DNA of 64,000 nucleotides from Seiridium cupressi (taxonomy: Eukaryota; Ascomycota; Sordariomycetes; Amphisphaeriales; Sporocadaceae), in contig JARVKI010000038.1 of assembly GCA_036674765.1 (NCBI GenBank), forward strand, positions 310,001 to 374,000. Direction: 5' to 3'. Below, piece by piece: positions 1-12,532 of the stretch (positions within the stretch are counted from its first letter, which is position 1; the number at the start of each line of letters is the position of its first letter). The notes below the pieces were generated by a model that had not been told where the DNA came from, searched no databases, and saw nothing but the letters and a program-made list of their open reading frames with translations. Position numbers and translations under genes: made by a program.

Positions 1-2934
1 TATCAGCCATGGTCGGACCGCAGAGCATTGTCATCCTGGCACCGGTGAACAGGCACTTCTACGCATTGGGCACGATAGTGAATGGGCTCCAATGCTGCGG
101 CGAGGTCCAAAGTGTCGAATTCGCTATTGCTAGCCTAACTAAATTCAGGTAATCAACATCCACCCGGATAGATCCGGAAGGCCAATTCGTTCATGGCGAC
201 TCCTTTCCTCATCAATCAGTTACGAACACTCTGTAGTTGATGTCGCATTCAACAAGAAACCAGGATATCTCCAGTGTCAATTACCGTTTCCCCTTCAATA
301 GTATGAGCGAAAATTATGAGACAATATACCAAAACTGGTGAGTACTCGCGACATTCATCGAGCCGTAGCCTAGGAGAGAGCATCCTTCCTAGCAGTTCTT
401 AAATTCGACGACTATTCAAGAACATATCCATTGCCCAATTTTAACACGTGTCTAGATATCACTCAGGATCCATGTATGCCCCAGTATGACTGTAGCTCGC
501 CTTCCTCAAGCCTTGTTATACCCCGATCTACCACTCGAAGACCATGTTCCAGTGGTTTGATATGGTATTCAGCTAACCACCCCCGAGCCTCTCTCAGCTC
601 GATAATAACCTGGTCCAGGATGATCATGGATATAAGTTATTTGACAAGCGTTGCCCAACTTTGTGCTCAAATGCAAGAATCCTAGCGCAGCGCAGTCCCG
701 GCGGCTGCTTCTGGTTATCCATACGGCTATCTTCGAGAGGAGTGTCCCGTGACATATTGAAACCTGAGCCACGCTGCCTCAATCAAGACCGAGCTTTCCG
801 GCGTTCTATTCCGATCTCGACTGAGTTAGACCCAAGACTGGCCTCATTACACCCTGCGGTCACCCTTTCGCTGCCAGGACATCCACATTTGTCGCTTACC
901 AGATACATTGAAATTGGAACACACCTTCCGTGGAATGACCCTTGCGGTTGAAACTTGTGGTAATCTGAACGCTATTGGCGTTTTGACTTTTATAAAGCCC
1001 ACGACTTGGCTGCCCATTGCCGGTATCAGCTCCACATCGACGATCTCGTAGAACTGGGCGCAGAAGCGAGTTGTACTACGCGGCTAAATGAAGTTTTCGA
1101 GAATAAGTGGCTACGGTATACGATTGAGAAGCATACCAGAGCATACCACAATCCAGACCGCGTGTCCTTTCTAGAACATCATTCAGACGAGTCTAAGCAG
1201 ATATCCAGTCGCATGTGATAATTCTGAAGGCCAGAGTCCACAAGTCAATCACTAAACTCTCCGCTTAAGCTGCCCATCACGAGATTGCAGGAGCTTTCTT
1301 GAAGCGCTACATTACCATGTTTCAGCTTTGGATTGAATATTTCGGGAAACACTGAACTTCGCTGGATCAAATCAGATCCCCAGCGTCTTTCCCGCGACAA
1401 GCCCCTCATTGAGACATCGGAGACTTCTTGACAAAGCACAACCTCTAAATCTCAATGGTCGTGCACGCAACTCATCGAAATATGGTGTTCTACATAGTGA
1501 CATGAATTATCAAAATAGGTCCTCAGGTTACGCAGCCGCTTTTGCTAAATACCTTATGGAAGTTGTGACCTCAGACCCTAATGATGATGCAGACGCATGG
1601 AGAAATTCGTTGTTGTAACTGGAGGAATCGAACTCAACAGCGGCGCTAGGCCCAAGGTGTTGAATAGATGTGTTGAACGGATAAAAGAACCGTGAAGGCT
1701 GTACTAGTTCTTCTAGCATTCTGCGCTTAACTTGTAGTGGTAAGAGGACGCACCCTGCACAAGTACGGCTGTCTGCGGGCACCAGCCTTGTATCTGAGGG
1801 TAATATGGCCGGGAGATCAGACCAGGTCCAGCCCTACGGACCGTGTGTTGGTAACTACCATAAACCAAATCAAGAAGCTAAGATAAGAGGGAAAGCTTAT
1901 CTAATCCCGTGATTTGGAGCAGAAATTGGCCAGAATTCAAAGTTGTTCACGGAGATTGAATCTTAACCGTACCAAGATGACCAGTGTACCTGCATCATCT
2001 GCCGGACCAACTAGCAGAACTCAAACGAGAGGCTGAGGTCGCTTCGTTCCGTTATGGATTCCTAGCGAATTAAAGAAGAAGAAAGGAATATGCATGGAAG
2101 GCGAGGCAGAACATGGGAGTATTGACAGCAGAGATGCTTGGAACCGTGGAAAGCACCAGTCGTCTCGGTAGTGTAGTGAGTGAGTGCTACGGTGGCATTG
2201 AACAGAGCCTAGCTGTTGGCCTCTGGCTTCTGGCTTCTGGCCCGTTAGCGGGCTGGCGGCTGGTCGCCTGGGACTACCCCACGAAGAGCTCTAGTGGGGC
2301 CTTATGCCGGCCGATCCCTTGTCAGTCCACACCTTGACCACATATCGCCTAGCGTAGGGTATGACGAACGGGTGCTTGTCCAGTAATGACGTAGCCGGAG
2401 CATTTGGTCCATCCACTGTTCCCTGCCTGCTTTGAAGCTCTGGAGCTCGGTTTGACGAATTGAGCTGTGAAACAAAAGCCACCAGGTCCACGATCGAGAT
2501 TTCCAATGATGAAATTCCTAGGACACCAGGCGTTGCACATGCAACTCGGGGGCTTTGAGTGGTTCCGTTGGCGACTTCACTACTGAACTATGCCCTGCCA
2601 GACCGCAGCTACCGACGTCATCCTGACCCGAGATGTGCAGAGACAGCCAGTGAATGGGCCTGGAGCTGCTATTCACCTTTGGCTAGGCCAGTAGATGCAT
2701 AGACTTGTTCACACAACACGTGTGTTTTAGGTGTATTAGGCAAGGTCGCTCAAAAATTATGCGACGCAGTACCCAGGAAAGCGTGACGGGTCTGTCGCCT
2801 GTTGTCCCGCGTAAACAAAGGGCAAGAGTGACGTGATGCATTTCTTTCGAACCAGCCAAGCCCAAAGACGCCCCAGAAGCTTCCCCAATTTGACTTCATT
2901 CACCGACCCTCCCAAACAAAACCAACCACATTCC
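1..2934. other. Intergenic, no supported gene
   Basis: No open frame here has recognisable protein motifs or a convincing set of splice joins. Open frames are short (under 100 codons), overlap on both strands and lack the codon pattern of the genes to the right. A short CTGGCTT-type repetition lies around 2217-2245. I see no transposon ends. A decayed gene cannot be excluded. Confidence 0.5.
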
Positions 2935-3075
2935 ACATTCCTGACTGGTTCTGTTTGCCAATCTTCCCCTTCTTCAACAATCCGGCTCTGCATCTCGTTG
3001 CAGTAGTACCACCAACCCGAGGAAAAAGAATCCTTCTCCCCATCGCTATCTACTACTTCCCCCATCATCCCCATC
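2935..3075 (+). promoter_or_regulatory. Pyrimidine-rich leader of the Ish1-repeat gene
   Basis: Just before the ATG at 3076 the sequence is rich in C and T, with runs such as CTTCCCCTTCTTC and CTACTACTTCCCCC. CT-rich stretches near the transcription start are typical of well-expressed filamentous-fungal genes. Assignment is by composition and position only. Confidence 0.35.
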
Positions 3076-4859
3076 ATGAGGTTGTCGATTAGCCTCGCAA
3101 CCCTCGCTTTGGCGACTTCGGTCGTCGGCAGCAGCTGGTTCAGCAAAGCTGGTAAGCCACATCAAAACACGCAGTAGCCAACCTTGCACCGTCGTGAAAC
3201 CCAGCATTGGCTGCTACCCCCAATAATTTTGCCTGCATCCCGTGAAACGATACTGACTTTACATGTTCTCCAGCCTACAACAAGTGGCACGAGACAGAGA
3301 TTGAGCGCTGGCTCTCTGACCACGATGTGCCTTACCCCACTCCCGCGGACCGCAAGGACCTCGAGAACTTGATCCAGAAGAACTGGGAGAACAACGCAGT
3401 CTCCCCGTACAAGAATTGGGACACAGATAAGCTCAGCGCTTACCTGAAGCAAAAGGGTATTGAGACCAAGGAAGGTGCCGAGTCCAACAAGGATTCGCTC
3501 CTGACGACGGTCCAGAACTCGTGGTATGAGACTGAGGACAAGGCTCAGAGTGCCTGGACCAGTACGAAGGATTGGATTCTCGACAGCTGGACTGACAGCC
3601 AGCTCAAGGCCTTCGCCGACAAGCATGGCATTCCTGGTATGTGATATGCCTGTCACTCAATTGCTGGAGACCTTACTGACTTGTCTTGTCCAGTTCCCCA
3701 ACCTCGTAAGCGTGACACCCTACTTGAGAAGGTCCGTTCCAACTACGAGACTGTTGCCAAGAAGGCTGGCGAGACCGCTGCCTACCCTGGTAACTGGCTC
3801 TACGAAACCTGGTCAGAATCTGACCTGAAGGAGTGGCTTGACACTCATGGTGTTCCAGCCCCTCAACCCTCGAGCCGTGACAAGCTCATTGCCTCAGTTC
3901 GCCGCAACTCTCGTCTGGCATATTTAAAGACTCAGGACCAGGCTGCCTCTGCTTCCGCCAGTGCCAACGCTGCATACGCTACCCTCACCGACAAGATCAT
4001 CGATGCCTGGGGCGAGTCCCAGCTCAAGGAGTTTGCTGACAAGAACAACATCCCCGTCCCCCAAGGTTCCAAGGTTAACGAGCTCCGCGCTCTTGTCCGC
4101 AAGCACCGTGCTCAGATCCTTGGCGACTCTTACTCCGCTTCCGCTGCCAGTGCCTTCGGTGCTGCTACCAGCAACGCCAACAACCAATATGCCAAGGCTA
4201 CCGACAGCGCTAGCCTCGCTGCTCAAGAGGCGTTTAACTCAGCTACTGGCACCTGGTCCGAGAGCCGCCTGAAGGCCTACCTTGACGCCCGTGGCGTGCC
4301 CGTTCCTCACGGTTCCAAGACCGATGAGCTCCGTGCCCTTGTTCGCAAGAACTCCCACAAGGCTGCTTCCGGTTACAATGCCTGGACTTGGGATGACTTC
4401 TCCACCGACAACTTGAAGGAGTACCTCAAGAGCAGCGGTGACGCTACTGCCGATAAGGCCGATGCTACTCGTGAAGACCTTGTTTCAGCTGCTCAGTCGG
4501 CATACGCTTCGGCTTCGTCCGCTGGCGGTAGCTCTTATGCTTCGGTCACTAGCTATCTTAGCAAGGCTACCGATGCTGCTAAGTCAAGCACCTTCGATAC
4601 CTGGACCGAGAGTGAGCTCAAGGCCTATCTCGACAGCTACGGCATTCCTGTTCCCCAGGGTTCCAAGATCAACGAGCTCCGCGCCTATGCCCGCAAGCAG
4701 TCAACCTACTTCAAGTATGGCACTAGTGGCCCTACCGAAACCGCGTACGCCAAGCTCACCGAGGCTGTTAAGGGCGGCTACCAGTGGGTCCTCGACCAAG
4801 TCATCGGCGGTTCTGAGGCCGCTAAGCAGCAGGCCAAGAAGTCCAAGGATGAGCTGTGA
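3076..4859 (+). CDS. Ish1-repeat stress protein with signal peptide and KDEL tail
   Basis: Exons 3076-3151, 3274-3636 and 3694-4859 join in frame to a 534-aa protein. The first 20 or so residues (MRLSISLATLALATSVVGS) form a signal peptide. About eight repeats of roughly 35-45 residues follow, each with a core like W-(S/T)-E-S-x-L-K-x-(Y/F)-x-D-x-x-G-(I/V)-P-V-P, then a basic L-R-x-x-V-R-K end. This is the Ish1 domain of S. pombe Ish1 and yeast Msc1, proteins tied to stress and the nuclear envelope/ER. Ala/Ser-rich spacers separate the repeats. The last four residues are KDEL, an ER retrieval signal, so an ER-lumen or perinuclear location is inferred. The start was chosen because only this ATG gives the signal peptide and splices in phase. 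Antisense open frames here are shadows. Confidence 0.9.
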
Positions 4860-7172
4860 ACGGTGATTCGATACCCACATTACCTGTATGACGTTGGGAG
4901 GAAGTTCGTTGAATGGAGATCAGTCAAGTAAGACTCGATCGGAGGCTATGAAGCGGAATGAATGTTATGACAAAAAGGCACTGTATTCTAATGGACGGTT
5001 GAGCACGGTTTTGTCGCGCATCATTTAGGCAGGCGGTGGACTTTGATACCATTGCTAGTCTTTCGGATAAGTTCGCGAACCTGATATGAAAATGTTTTAA
5101 GCGAAATCAGATCCCACTTCGTCTTGTTCGTTCCAATTGACGGTATCTGTGTAGTGTAAATGCCACTGGTACTCGAGATGGGATAGTTCCCATCAAGTTT
5201 GGCAAATCGCCTTGCCCTATGCTCATCACCGTCAAAGGAACATTAGCTATATCGATATGTACAAGCATGATGAGTTCGCATCTGTGTTATTGCGATATGT
5301 GCACAGTGCCCCGACATTGCCAGTTGATGATTGATAGGCATAAAAGTCTGCTGATTCTAGATTCCCAATTGCAGTCTGAGAAACACGAGCAGTAGTAATG
5401 AAGTTTTTATACCAGTTTGGATAGGATTTGATTACATGTTCTCGCAGTTATCTGGAAACCTGTATCGCTCATCTACTTGAGGAACACCCCGAGGAACATT
5501 GCATCAGCTGCCACCTTCCACTAGCAAACCTGCAAGCGCATTATGTCAAGTACCTTGTCCAAGCCTTCGTAGTTCCATTTTTACGAGGATTCCAATACAG
5601 CCGTTAAGCTACTCCTGGACCTTAATGAACAGTGGGAAAGTTGTACATCTATATCAAGGAGTTTCTTGATTTAATTGTGACGGTAGGGTTAATGTTCTAG
5701 ATGTAGCATGATGCGCCCAAGTGTGAGGGATTCTTCTTTAGTGAACCTCACTGTTGGTGAACTTCCCAACTTCCTCATTGAGGCATGTCTGTCGCCCTCA
5801 TATCCGTGACATTGACCAGCTACTAGTCAGGCGAATAGGGTTTATCAGCGAACAGCGGGATGAATGGGAGAACCTCGACTACCTCTTTGCTTTCCTATGT
5901 AGGGGGCATCGTCAACATATGCGAGTCTGACTTTCTCGGACAGCTCTCATGAAAATAATATGAACTATACCCAAATATATTATCATGGCAGTTTCATTCG
6001 GTTGGTCTTCCATGTCCTGTTCTCTACTTCCAGGTTCGAGATATCTATCATTCTTCAGAAATGGGCAGACTCGGGAAACAACCGATTCGCTCTACAAGGG
6101 GCGTGTCATGATATTTGAGTGCCTTCGATTATAATCGTGGGTGAGCATACTCGTCTTACACAGGGTCGTAGAAAAATGCCAACCCGTTGTACCGTGAGGT
6201 TATCCAGCTTTCGGCCGACGGACTTTGAACCGATAGATTGCGTAGCAAGCAATATACTTCGCCCGTCCAGCCTTCTACATCGCCTTAGTCCCATTGGGCT
6301 TCTAGAACAGCTTCTAAGACAACTCTAATGGCTTTTCACCCGCGAACAGTTCATGGCTGGACTCGATTTCAATATATGGTAGAAGCCCCTTGGTGAGACC
6401 CGAGCAGTCAAGCCAAGCCAAAGCATTGGTCCGGAGGACAATCATGCAACGTCTTAATATGTGATTGGACTTGCTGGCAACGGAGCTCAACGTTCTATCG
6501 CCATCGGTAGGACCCAAAGCTTGAATCTCGAGGGACAGTCTTTAGGAGCTTGGTGCTGCACGGGTTGTGGTCGACGATGGTGCCTGCCAGACTGACGGCG
6601 GAGGATGGGTCTATTCTATGGCCCGCGATTTGGAAGTTTTGCAACCATGTGGTGATCTAGTAATATGTACAACTTCAAACCGGCTTTTAGTCAGCAAGCC
6701 GCTACATGACTATAGTGCTTTGCGCCTTGCCATATCTGGGACCACGTAGCCATCTCTGCCCTGATGCCGACATGTGATTCACCTACTTATCACGATCTCT
6801 ACGTCAGGCTCTATTTTCTGGTCCTTCAGAATCACTTTGCAAGAAACTGGGTACGCCAAGCTAAGCCCCAAGAAGCTGCCTAGGGTTTAGCTGCGACGTA
6901 GGGTTGGCAGTTGAGCAGGATACATAGGAATGACAAGGTGTGGGAATGTCTGGTAATCGATTGAATCACTATCGCTGATTACTTTCGTCAGGTCTATCCC
7001 ATACCAAAAAGCCATTTCCGAGACGCTCCATATGTAGAGAAAACCAACATTATATATATCACAAAATACCAGCTTTCCTGGTATCTAGTCTTATCATGTC
7101 GCATTAGATGTACATTTTTCCAAAGACCGCTCCAACCGTTACAATGCCGTAATTGAAACAACACCATCAAAA
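4860..7172. other. Intergenic, no supported gene
   Basis: The 2.3 kb between the Ish1-repeat gene and the convergent GT8 gene contains only short open frames (about 70 codons or fewer) without motifs or splice structure. It must hold both 3' ends. I see no repeats with clear ends. Confidence 0.5.
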
Positions 7173-8500
7173 TCACCTCCGGGATGAAGATTTGGTGTTA
7201 CAGACTTTCTGTGAGAGTATTAGCAACCCGGTGCCCATTTGATGCTTCACGGTGTAGATTAGATTACTTACTGCGCGTCTGTCCGTAAAGTCAGTGTAGA
7301 ACCCATTCCAAAGCTCTCTTGCCGAGCAGTCCTCGGCGCCGTTCTTCTGAACGCACTGGGGCTGCTTGTCCTTGCGCATGCTCTCCTGCATAGGGATCCA
7401 AGGCTTCGGAACAGGCCAGTCGGAGAAGTGCAAGAACTTGGCCTCGTTGAAGACTGCGACCGGATCCCACTCCTCTCTGTCGGTTCCCAAGTATTTCTCG
7501 TGGTTGTCACCGCGGAACTCGCCGGTCAACAGATCGTAGGGGCGGTGTGGCAAGATCATGGCCTGGTCAATGTAGAGCTGGTTTACAATCTCCATATCGT
7601 AGTCGTTCTTGCCTGCCTCGGATACTTTCTTCTGGATGCGGTCGAACTCGACTGCGCTAGGCTGAACCAGCATGAGCTGCGACGACAAGATTTTGGAGTC
7701 GGGGAACAGCCAGTATGCTCTCGGCATGGCTACGGGGCATGGCGGCATCAGGAATAACTCGTCCATGGTCTGTAGGATTGTAGCATCGGAATCAACGTTC
7801 AGGACTCGCTCATATTGGGTCTGGTTGAAGGCAAGAAGCTTCGTGAATGATTCGGCCCAGGTCGCTGTAGATTCAATAATTAGCACAATTTTCAGGGGTT
7901 GCTGCTCTGGTCATACGTACAATCGCCACCAGCTCGCCTTTGAACGGCCACGGGATGTAACTTCACCTTGTATACATCTCGTGCTTTGATCAGGAGCTTG
8001 GCTGCTTCCGTCGTCCCCTCAGTCGCCGTGGGGTCCATCATGCTCTCGGGATACATCATAACGCGGTCAGCCTTGCTGCCAAGGCGGTATAGCGTCTCGA
8101 AGATCATGACCGAGTTGCATAGGTAGGCCTGGTTTGTGACATATTGCGTGTATGCGAATCTGGACCAGTTGATATGGCTATCGTCGTACGACGCCGGCAC
8201 CGAGGCTGTCGGGCAATTCGAGTTCGGGTTCGACGGCGCGGCTCCGTAGCCTGACTTGAGGGTGTCCAGCGACGGCAGAGAGTCGTAGTTTCTGAAGGCC
8301 AGCACAAAAAGTGCAATGGCGGCCAGGGCCGTCCCCGTATACCGCACCCGCTTCGACATGAGGATCTGTCCGATGCTTGGCCGTACCTTGAGCGAGTTGA
8401 GGGAATCTGCTGAGGCTGCGCCGTTGGAGGACTCGCTCGTCGCCAGCGGACTGTATTGCTGGTATAAAGAGGACAAAGAGCCCCAAAGCGGAGCCATCAT
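7173..8500 (-). CDS. Glycosyltransferase family 8 (Gnt1/glycogenin-like), type II membrane
   Basis: On the minus strand, exons 8500-7921, 7864-7272 and 7208-7173 join in frame to 402 aa. A membrane segment (YTGTALAAIALFVLAF) follows about 50 cytosolic residues, giving a type II Golgi-enzyme layout. The lumenal part has the GT8 pattern: FNQTQYERVLNVDSDATI, whose DSD is the DXD nucleotide-sugar/metal site, then VAMPRAYW and FLHFSDWPVPKPW. Fungal relatives include the K. lactis Gnt1 N-acetylglucosaminyltransferase; the exact donor and acceptor cannot be read. The last intron is 63 nt (GTAAGT, GCTAATAC branch, CACAG) and a multiple of three, so retaining it would add 21 residues without a stop; the spliced form restores an RR-x-VC-type C-terminus. 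Two ATGs (8500 and 8497) open the frame. The frame stays open upstream to 8926 but has no recognisable domain, so I treat it as leader. Confidence 0.85.
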
Positions 8501-10459
8501 GGAAATGGTGTTGAGTTGTGATACGATATGATGCAGATCGTCGTCTATCGGCTCTCCGGGGGCAAATGGGTCAAATCCTTCCAGCAATGGTGAGTTGGGT
8601 AAGCATGGGAATTGTTGCGCAGTTGTTGCGAGGTGTTGTAAATTATCGACATGGGGGCTGGAAACCGTTGGCTGAAAGGCAGCGATGATGCACGACGCGC
8701 CCGTAGCGCTACGTAGCCGTAGCTCATGCACTGTCTGCTGTCTGACCAGTGGAGCTGAGCCCCGGGTCAATGGTAGGCGGGCGCCGGAACAACCGCCGTC
8801 AATCTGTAGCACCGCCACAGAATTCTTCCGACACGGCAAGGTTCCAGCGCAGATATGCAGTGTAATTGCATTTTGTTCGGCTGGAAGACACGATACACAA
8901 GATTTCAACACCCCCCAGGCAGCCACCCCAAGTTAGGTACGTACCTACATGTAGGTAGGGCACGCACACGGGTTGATGGCTGATGGTCTCAATTCAAACC
9001 TTCTCCACGCCCCCGGTCTTGGGACGCCATTGCCGTCGCCATGCATGCGGCTCTTAGAGTAACATCAGCCAAGGTAACGACGCAGATGACCCTGCACCTC
9101 ATCGACTTGGCCACCACGACATTCATATAATTACATTTCTGGTCAGAAAACCCCACCGCTGTGTTTCGGGAGCACACAAGGCACAGTTGACCGGAGCGCA
9201 TGTTGAAGGATCCGAATGCCTGGAATGTCTAACGGAATATAGACAAGCGCATCTCCATATCAGCAGCATCCCTGTCGTCAGCTACATGGGCTCCACTCTG
9301 TTTCCATCGTCCTATTTGTCAAACATACGCCTATCTTTAGGCTTGAATAGGGAGGGTAGACACCTCAGAAAGCGGACAGCGACAATAATGGCGGTATTCC
9401 AGTTCGTAGATAGATGCCGCGCCTGAGTTTTCCGAAGCGAAACCTTCCACGTTCAAGTCGATTGAACGAGCAAAGCTGATCACCCAACGCGAGTGCTGGA
9501 GCTTCGGATTTGCTGCGCCGCTGGCCGATAATTGATGTGAACGGAGAGTTTTGGGGTTCTATATTTGGCGATTGCGGGGCGGTGCTTGAAATTGCAGGTT
9601 GATCGCTGCTGTTCAAAGATACCCACTGTTTAGCCCTACAAGGTTTAAGTCTGCTGGGCTGAGCGCAACTTTCGGCCGCTTTGCGCTGTCGTGCGAGATC
9701 ATGGTCCCCAAGCTGTCGTCCGTCCGCCCACTAGTTAGGTTTCATTTGACATCAACTATTTCAGACCCGATACTGCATGTAGTAGAGGCGGGTGTTGGCG
9801 TACAGAAGTGGCTACCATCCGAAAGGGATTCTGCCAGGGCGGCTGCAAAGCAAAGCGCAAAAGACAGGATGTTGCTTGCCGGCTGCGGCCATACAATCGG
9901 GGACCAACCTGGAGCCATCAATCTCTCGCAGGAAGGATCAGGCTAGACCCTAGTAATAAGAAAATGCGGTCATCCTTCGACTTCCCCCGTCGGCGGTTAG
10001 CCAGCCGCGATTGCTGCTCGCCGTTATCACACTGTAACAGAATCGCGCCTCACAGCCATGATTTCCAAACCGGCATAGACCCCCCCCTTAGGTCGTTTTC
10101 TGACCGCTGGTGGCCGCTGGCGTAGCGAACCGTCTCTTTAAGCGCTGGCGGTTTACTGTGCCCTAGCCACCTCTGATACCAGATCGCTCCTGGCTCTTCA
10201 TGGATCCGAATGGCCTCCAGATAGACTGTGCAGGGGACTGTCTGCACCATCAGCAGGGCTGTTGACACCAAGGGTCGTGTGGAACCCAGCCCAATCTGCT
10301 GGATCCCCTCTCTCGCGCGATGACTACCTATTTTGAGGATCTACCTTCCTTCTTCCCTTACTCTCCTCTAGTCAGATAACCTCTTTGCTTTCGTTTCCCT
10401 CGTGGTAACCTCGTATCTCGTTGTGACATCTAGAAGTCCGCCTGTAAAGTCACAACAAG
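8501..10459. other. Divergent intergenic region (GT8 and pepsin-like gene promoters)
   Basis: This holds the promoters of the two divergent genes. Apart from the leader-side open frame to 8926 and small open frames there is no supported coding sequence. Two perfect overlapping palindromes lie at 8934-8955. A CT-rich stretch precedes the pepsin-like gene around 10345-10400. Confidence 0.5.
8934..8957. repeat. Overlapping palindromes of the TAGGTA type
   Basis: TAGGTACGTACCTA (8934-8947) and CCTACATGTAGG (8944-8955) are perfect palindromes that share CCTA. They lie about 435 bp upstream of the GT8 start. They could be a regulator site or a simple-sequence palindrome; I recall TAGGTA-rich tracts as common in fungal intergenic DNA. 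Confidence 0.5.
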
Positions 10460-12532
10460 ATGCCTTTCGGCATGGCGCGTTTATCGTCAACTTTACCGGC
10501 GTCGTTACTCTCATATCTGTTGCTGCTTGCTTCAGTACGTGCTGCGACCGATCCAATCGCCGCAACATGGTCAGATCAAACTTTCGGCCCAGACGGTCCC
10601 TGGCCAGCCGTCGAGGTCGTCATAGGGAATGAGCAAAAAATTGCCCTGTATCCTGGGCATGAATACCAGACCTTTTTGTTGACAAGCGACTATTGCACAT
10701 ACAACAGCTCGTTACCATGTTATGCCAGCCAGGCCGGCTTGTACAACAAGGCACAATCTTCACTTGACGAGACTGGATCGGCAAGTGACATTCAATACGC
10801 TCCAGGACCTAACTTTAGTGAGTCTTCCCAACTCGACTGACATCCAAATCTCTTTTGAATTCCATCATGCTGACATTGCTCGATAGTGGCTGGCTTGGAT
10901 GTAGATGGCGATGACGCAACATCGTGGGTCGATTACATCGATCTTCAGGATAGTACAAGTGCTACCATTCCCAACGTTTCTATGGCTTTGCTCGGGGAAT
11001 CCTTCGCGTCATACCCGGATGGTTCTTGGTATCCTTTAACCGTTGGATGTTTGGGACTGGGCGCTCCAGGTACAGTAAACCAAAGTTTCTCGACGACCAG
11101 CGGCCCTGCCATCAACGCTAGTCTGATTCCTGGATATCTCTCGGCGCACAATCAGATCGCATCCAACTCATTCGGCATGCACATTGGCTCCGCCAGCCCG
11201 AAGATGGCTGGATCGCTATACTTTGGAGGATACGACCAGAACCGAATCGTGGGAGAGGTCTTGACCTTGGGAGGAACCGGGGATATCAGCAACCAACTCA
11301 CACTCAACGACATCTCGATTCAGGTCATTGATGGTTCTTCCCCGTTCGATTTCGGTGATTCTCAGACTGGTCTCCTGGCTGAGGGTAACTCGTCTTTATC
11401 AAGCGCTGGGCTCAAGACCCGTATCGATGGTTGCTCTCCTTACTTGTCCCTGCCTTCATCGACGTGTGAGGCTATCACGGCACACCTTCCTGTCACATTG
11501 AACGAGGATCTAGGACTATATCTATGGAATACCGATGACGCCAAGTATTCCCAAATCGTCAACTCGGCGTCGGCCCTCAATTTCACTTTCATTGGCTCCT
11601 CGAATACCGACATAGTCTCGATCGCCGTTCCGTTTCGTCATCTGAACTTGACCCTCGATGCGCCGCTCGTGTCGTCGAAGACACAGTATTTCCCTTGCTA
11701 CACCGGCCATTCCGGACAATATACGCTTGGTCGCGCCTTCCTCCAAGACGCGTTCGTAGCAGCACAATGGGGCACTAAAACCTGGTTTCTCGCGCAAGCT
11801 CCGGGCCCGAACATCCCGTCGCCGGACGTTGTCACCTTCGCGAGTGGCTCTAAGACCGTCTCAGCCAGCACGAACGACTGGAAGGAATCTTGGTCTGGGT
11901 CGTGGAAAGCTTTGACACCCGCCGAGGCCAGCGCATCGGCCACGGTTGCCGCATCAAGCTCAACAGCTATCTCCGTCGCCGACAGCAGTACAACAAGCGG
12001 CCTCCCAACTGGTGCTCAGGCAGGTATTGGTGTCGGGGTTGGTCTGGCTGGTCTCGCTGGCATTGCTGCCCTCGCGTTCTTCCTGCTACGCCGGCGCCGT
12101 GCTGCAAAGGCCTCACCCGCTACTTCGAGCGACGGCAGCACTTATCCCGGCCCGGTCAACAACGTCACACCACAGCACGGTTACTATGAGCCGGTCAAAA
12201 ACCCAACATCGCCCAACATGACGGAGCCAACAATCTACAGCCCGAACCAGCAGCAAGCCTCCATGTACAATCCGTCCGCGAACGGCACATATAACCCAGA
12301 CGGTAGCTACAATCCGCCGCCGCACGGTGGTGGCTATCAGCAGGGCTACGTACAGCAAGGATATCCCCAGCAACAATTTGCTGCCGAACTACCAGGTGCG
12401 ATGAGTGCGGCGCCGCAGGAAATGCCAACGACGTACCAGACGCACCAGAATGAACTACCAGCCCAGGTCGGGACTCCAGGCCAATTACCCGTCGAGGCCC
12501 CCGGTAGCCCTGTCCCATCGCACCACAGGTAG
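10460..12532 (+). CDS. Membrane-anchored pepsin-like protein with degenerate active sites
   Basis: Exons 10460-10817 and 10887-12532 join across a GTGAGT...TAG intron to give 667 aa. A hydrophobic signal peptide (residues about 9-28, ending ASVRA) leads into a pepsin-like (A1) ectodomain: a first lobe with PWPAVEVVIGNEQKIALYPG, a middle SLYFGGYD segment typical of A1 proteases, and a second lobe with RIDGCSPYLSLP. The first DTG aspartate is missing (the site reads LYPGHEYQTF) and the second site is D-G-C-S rather than D-(T/S)-G, so catalysis is doubtful. A Ser/Thr-rich stalk precedes a transmembrane helix (about 497-520, GVGVGLAGLAGIAALAFFLL) and RRRR. The cytosolic tail is rich in P, Q, Y, G and N. 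A cell-surface binding or sensing role is inferred; an unusual active protease is less likely. Confidence 0.85.

Noticed and set aside
2757..3656. Antisense open frames of 129 and 164 codons over the Ish1-repeat gene
   Set aside because: They mirror the coding exons and leader on the other strand, have no motif, and the + strand gene has a signal peptide, repeats and consistent splicing.
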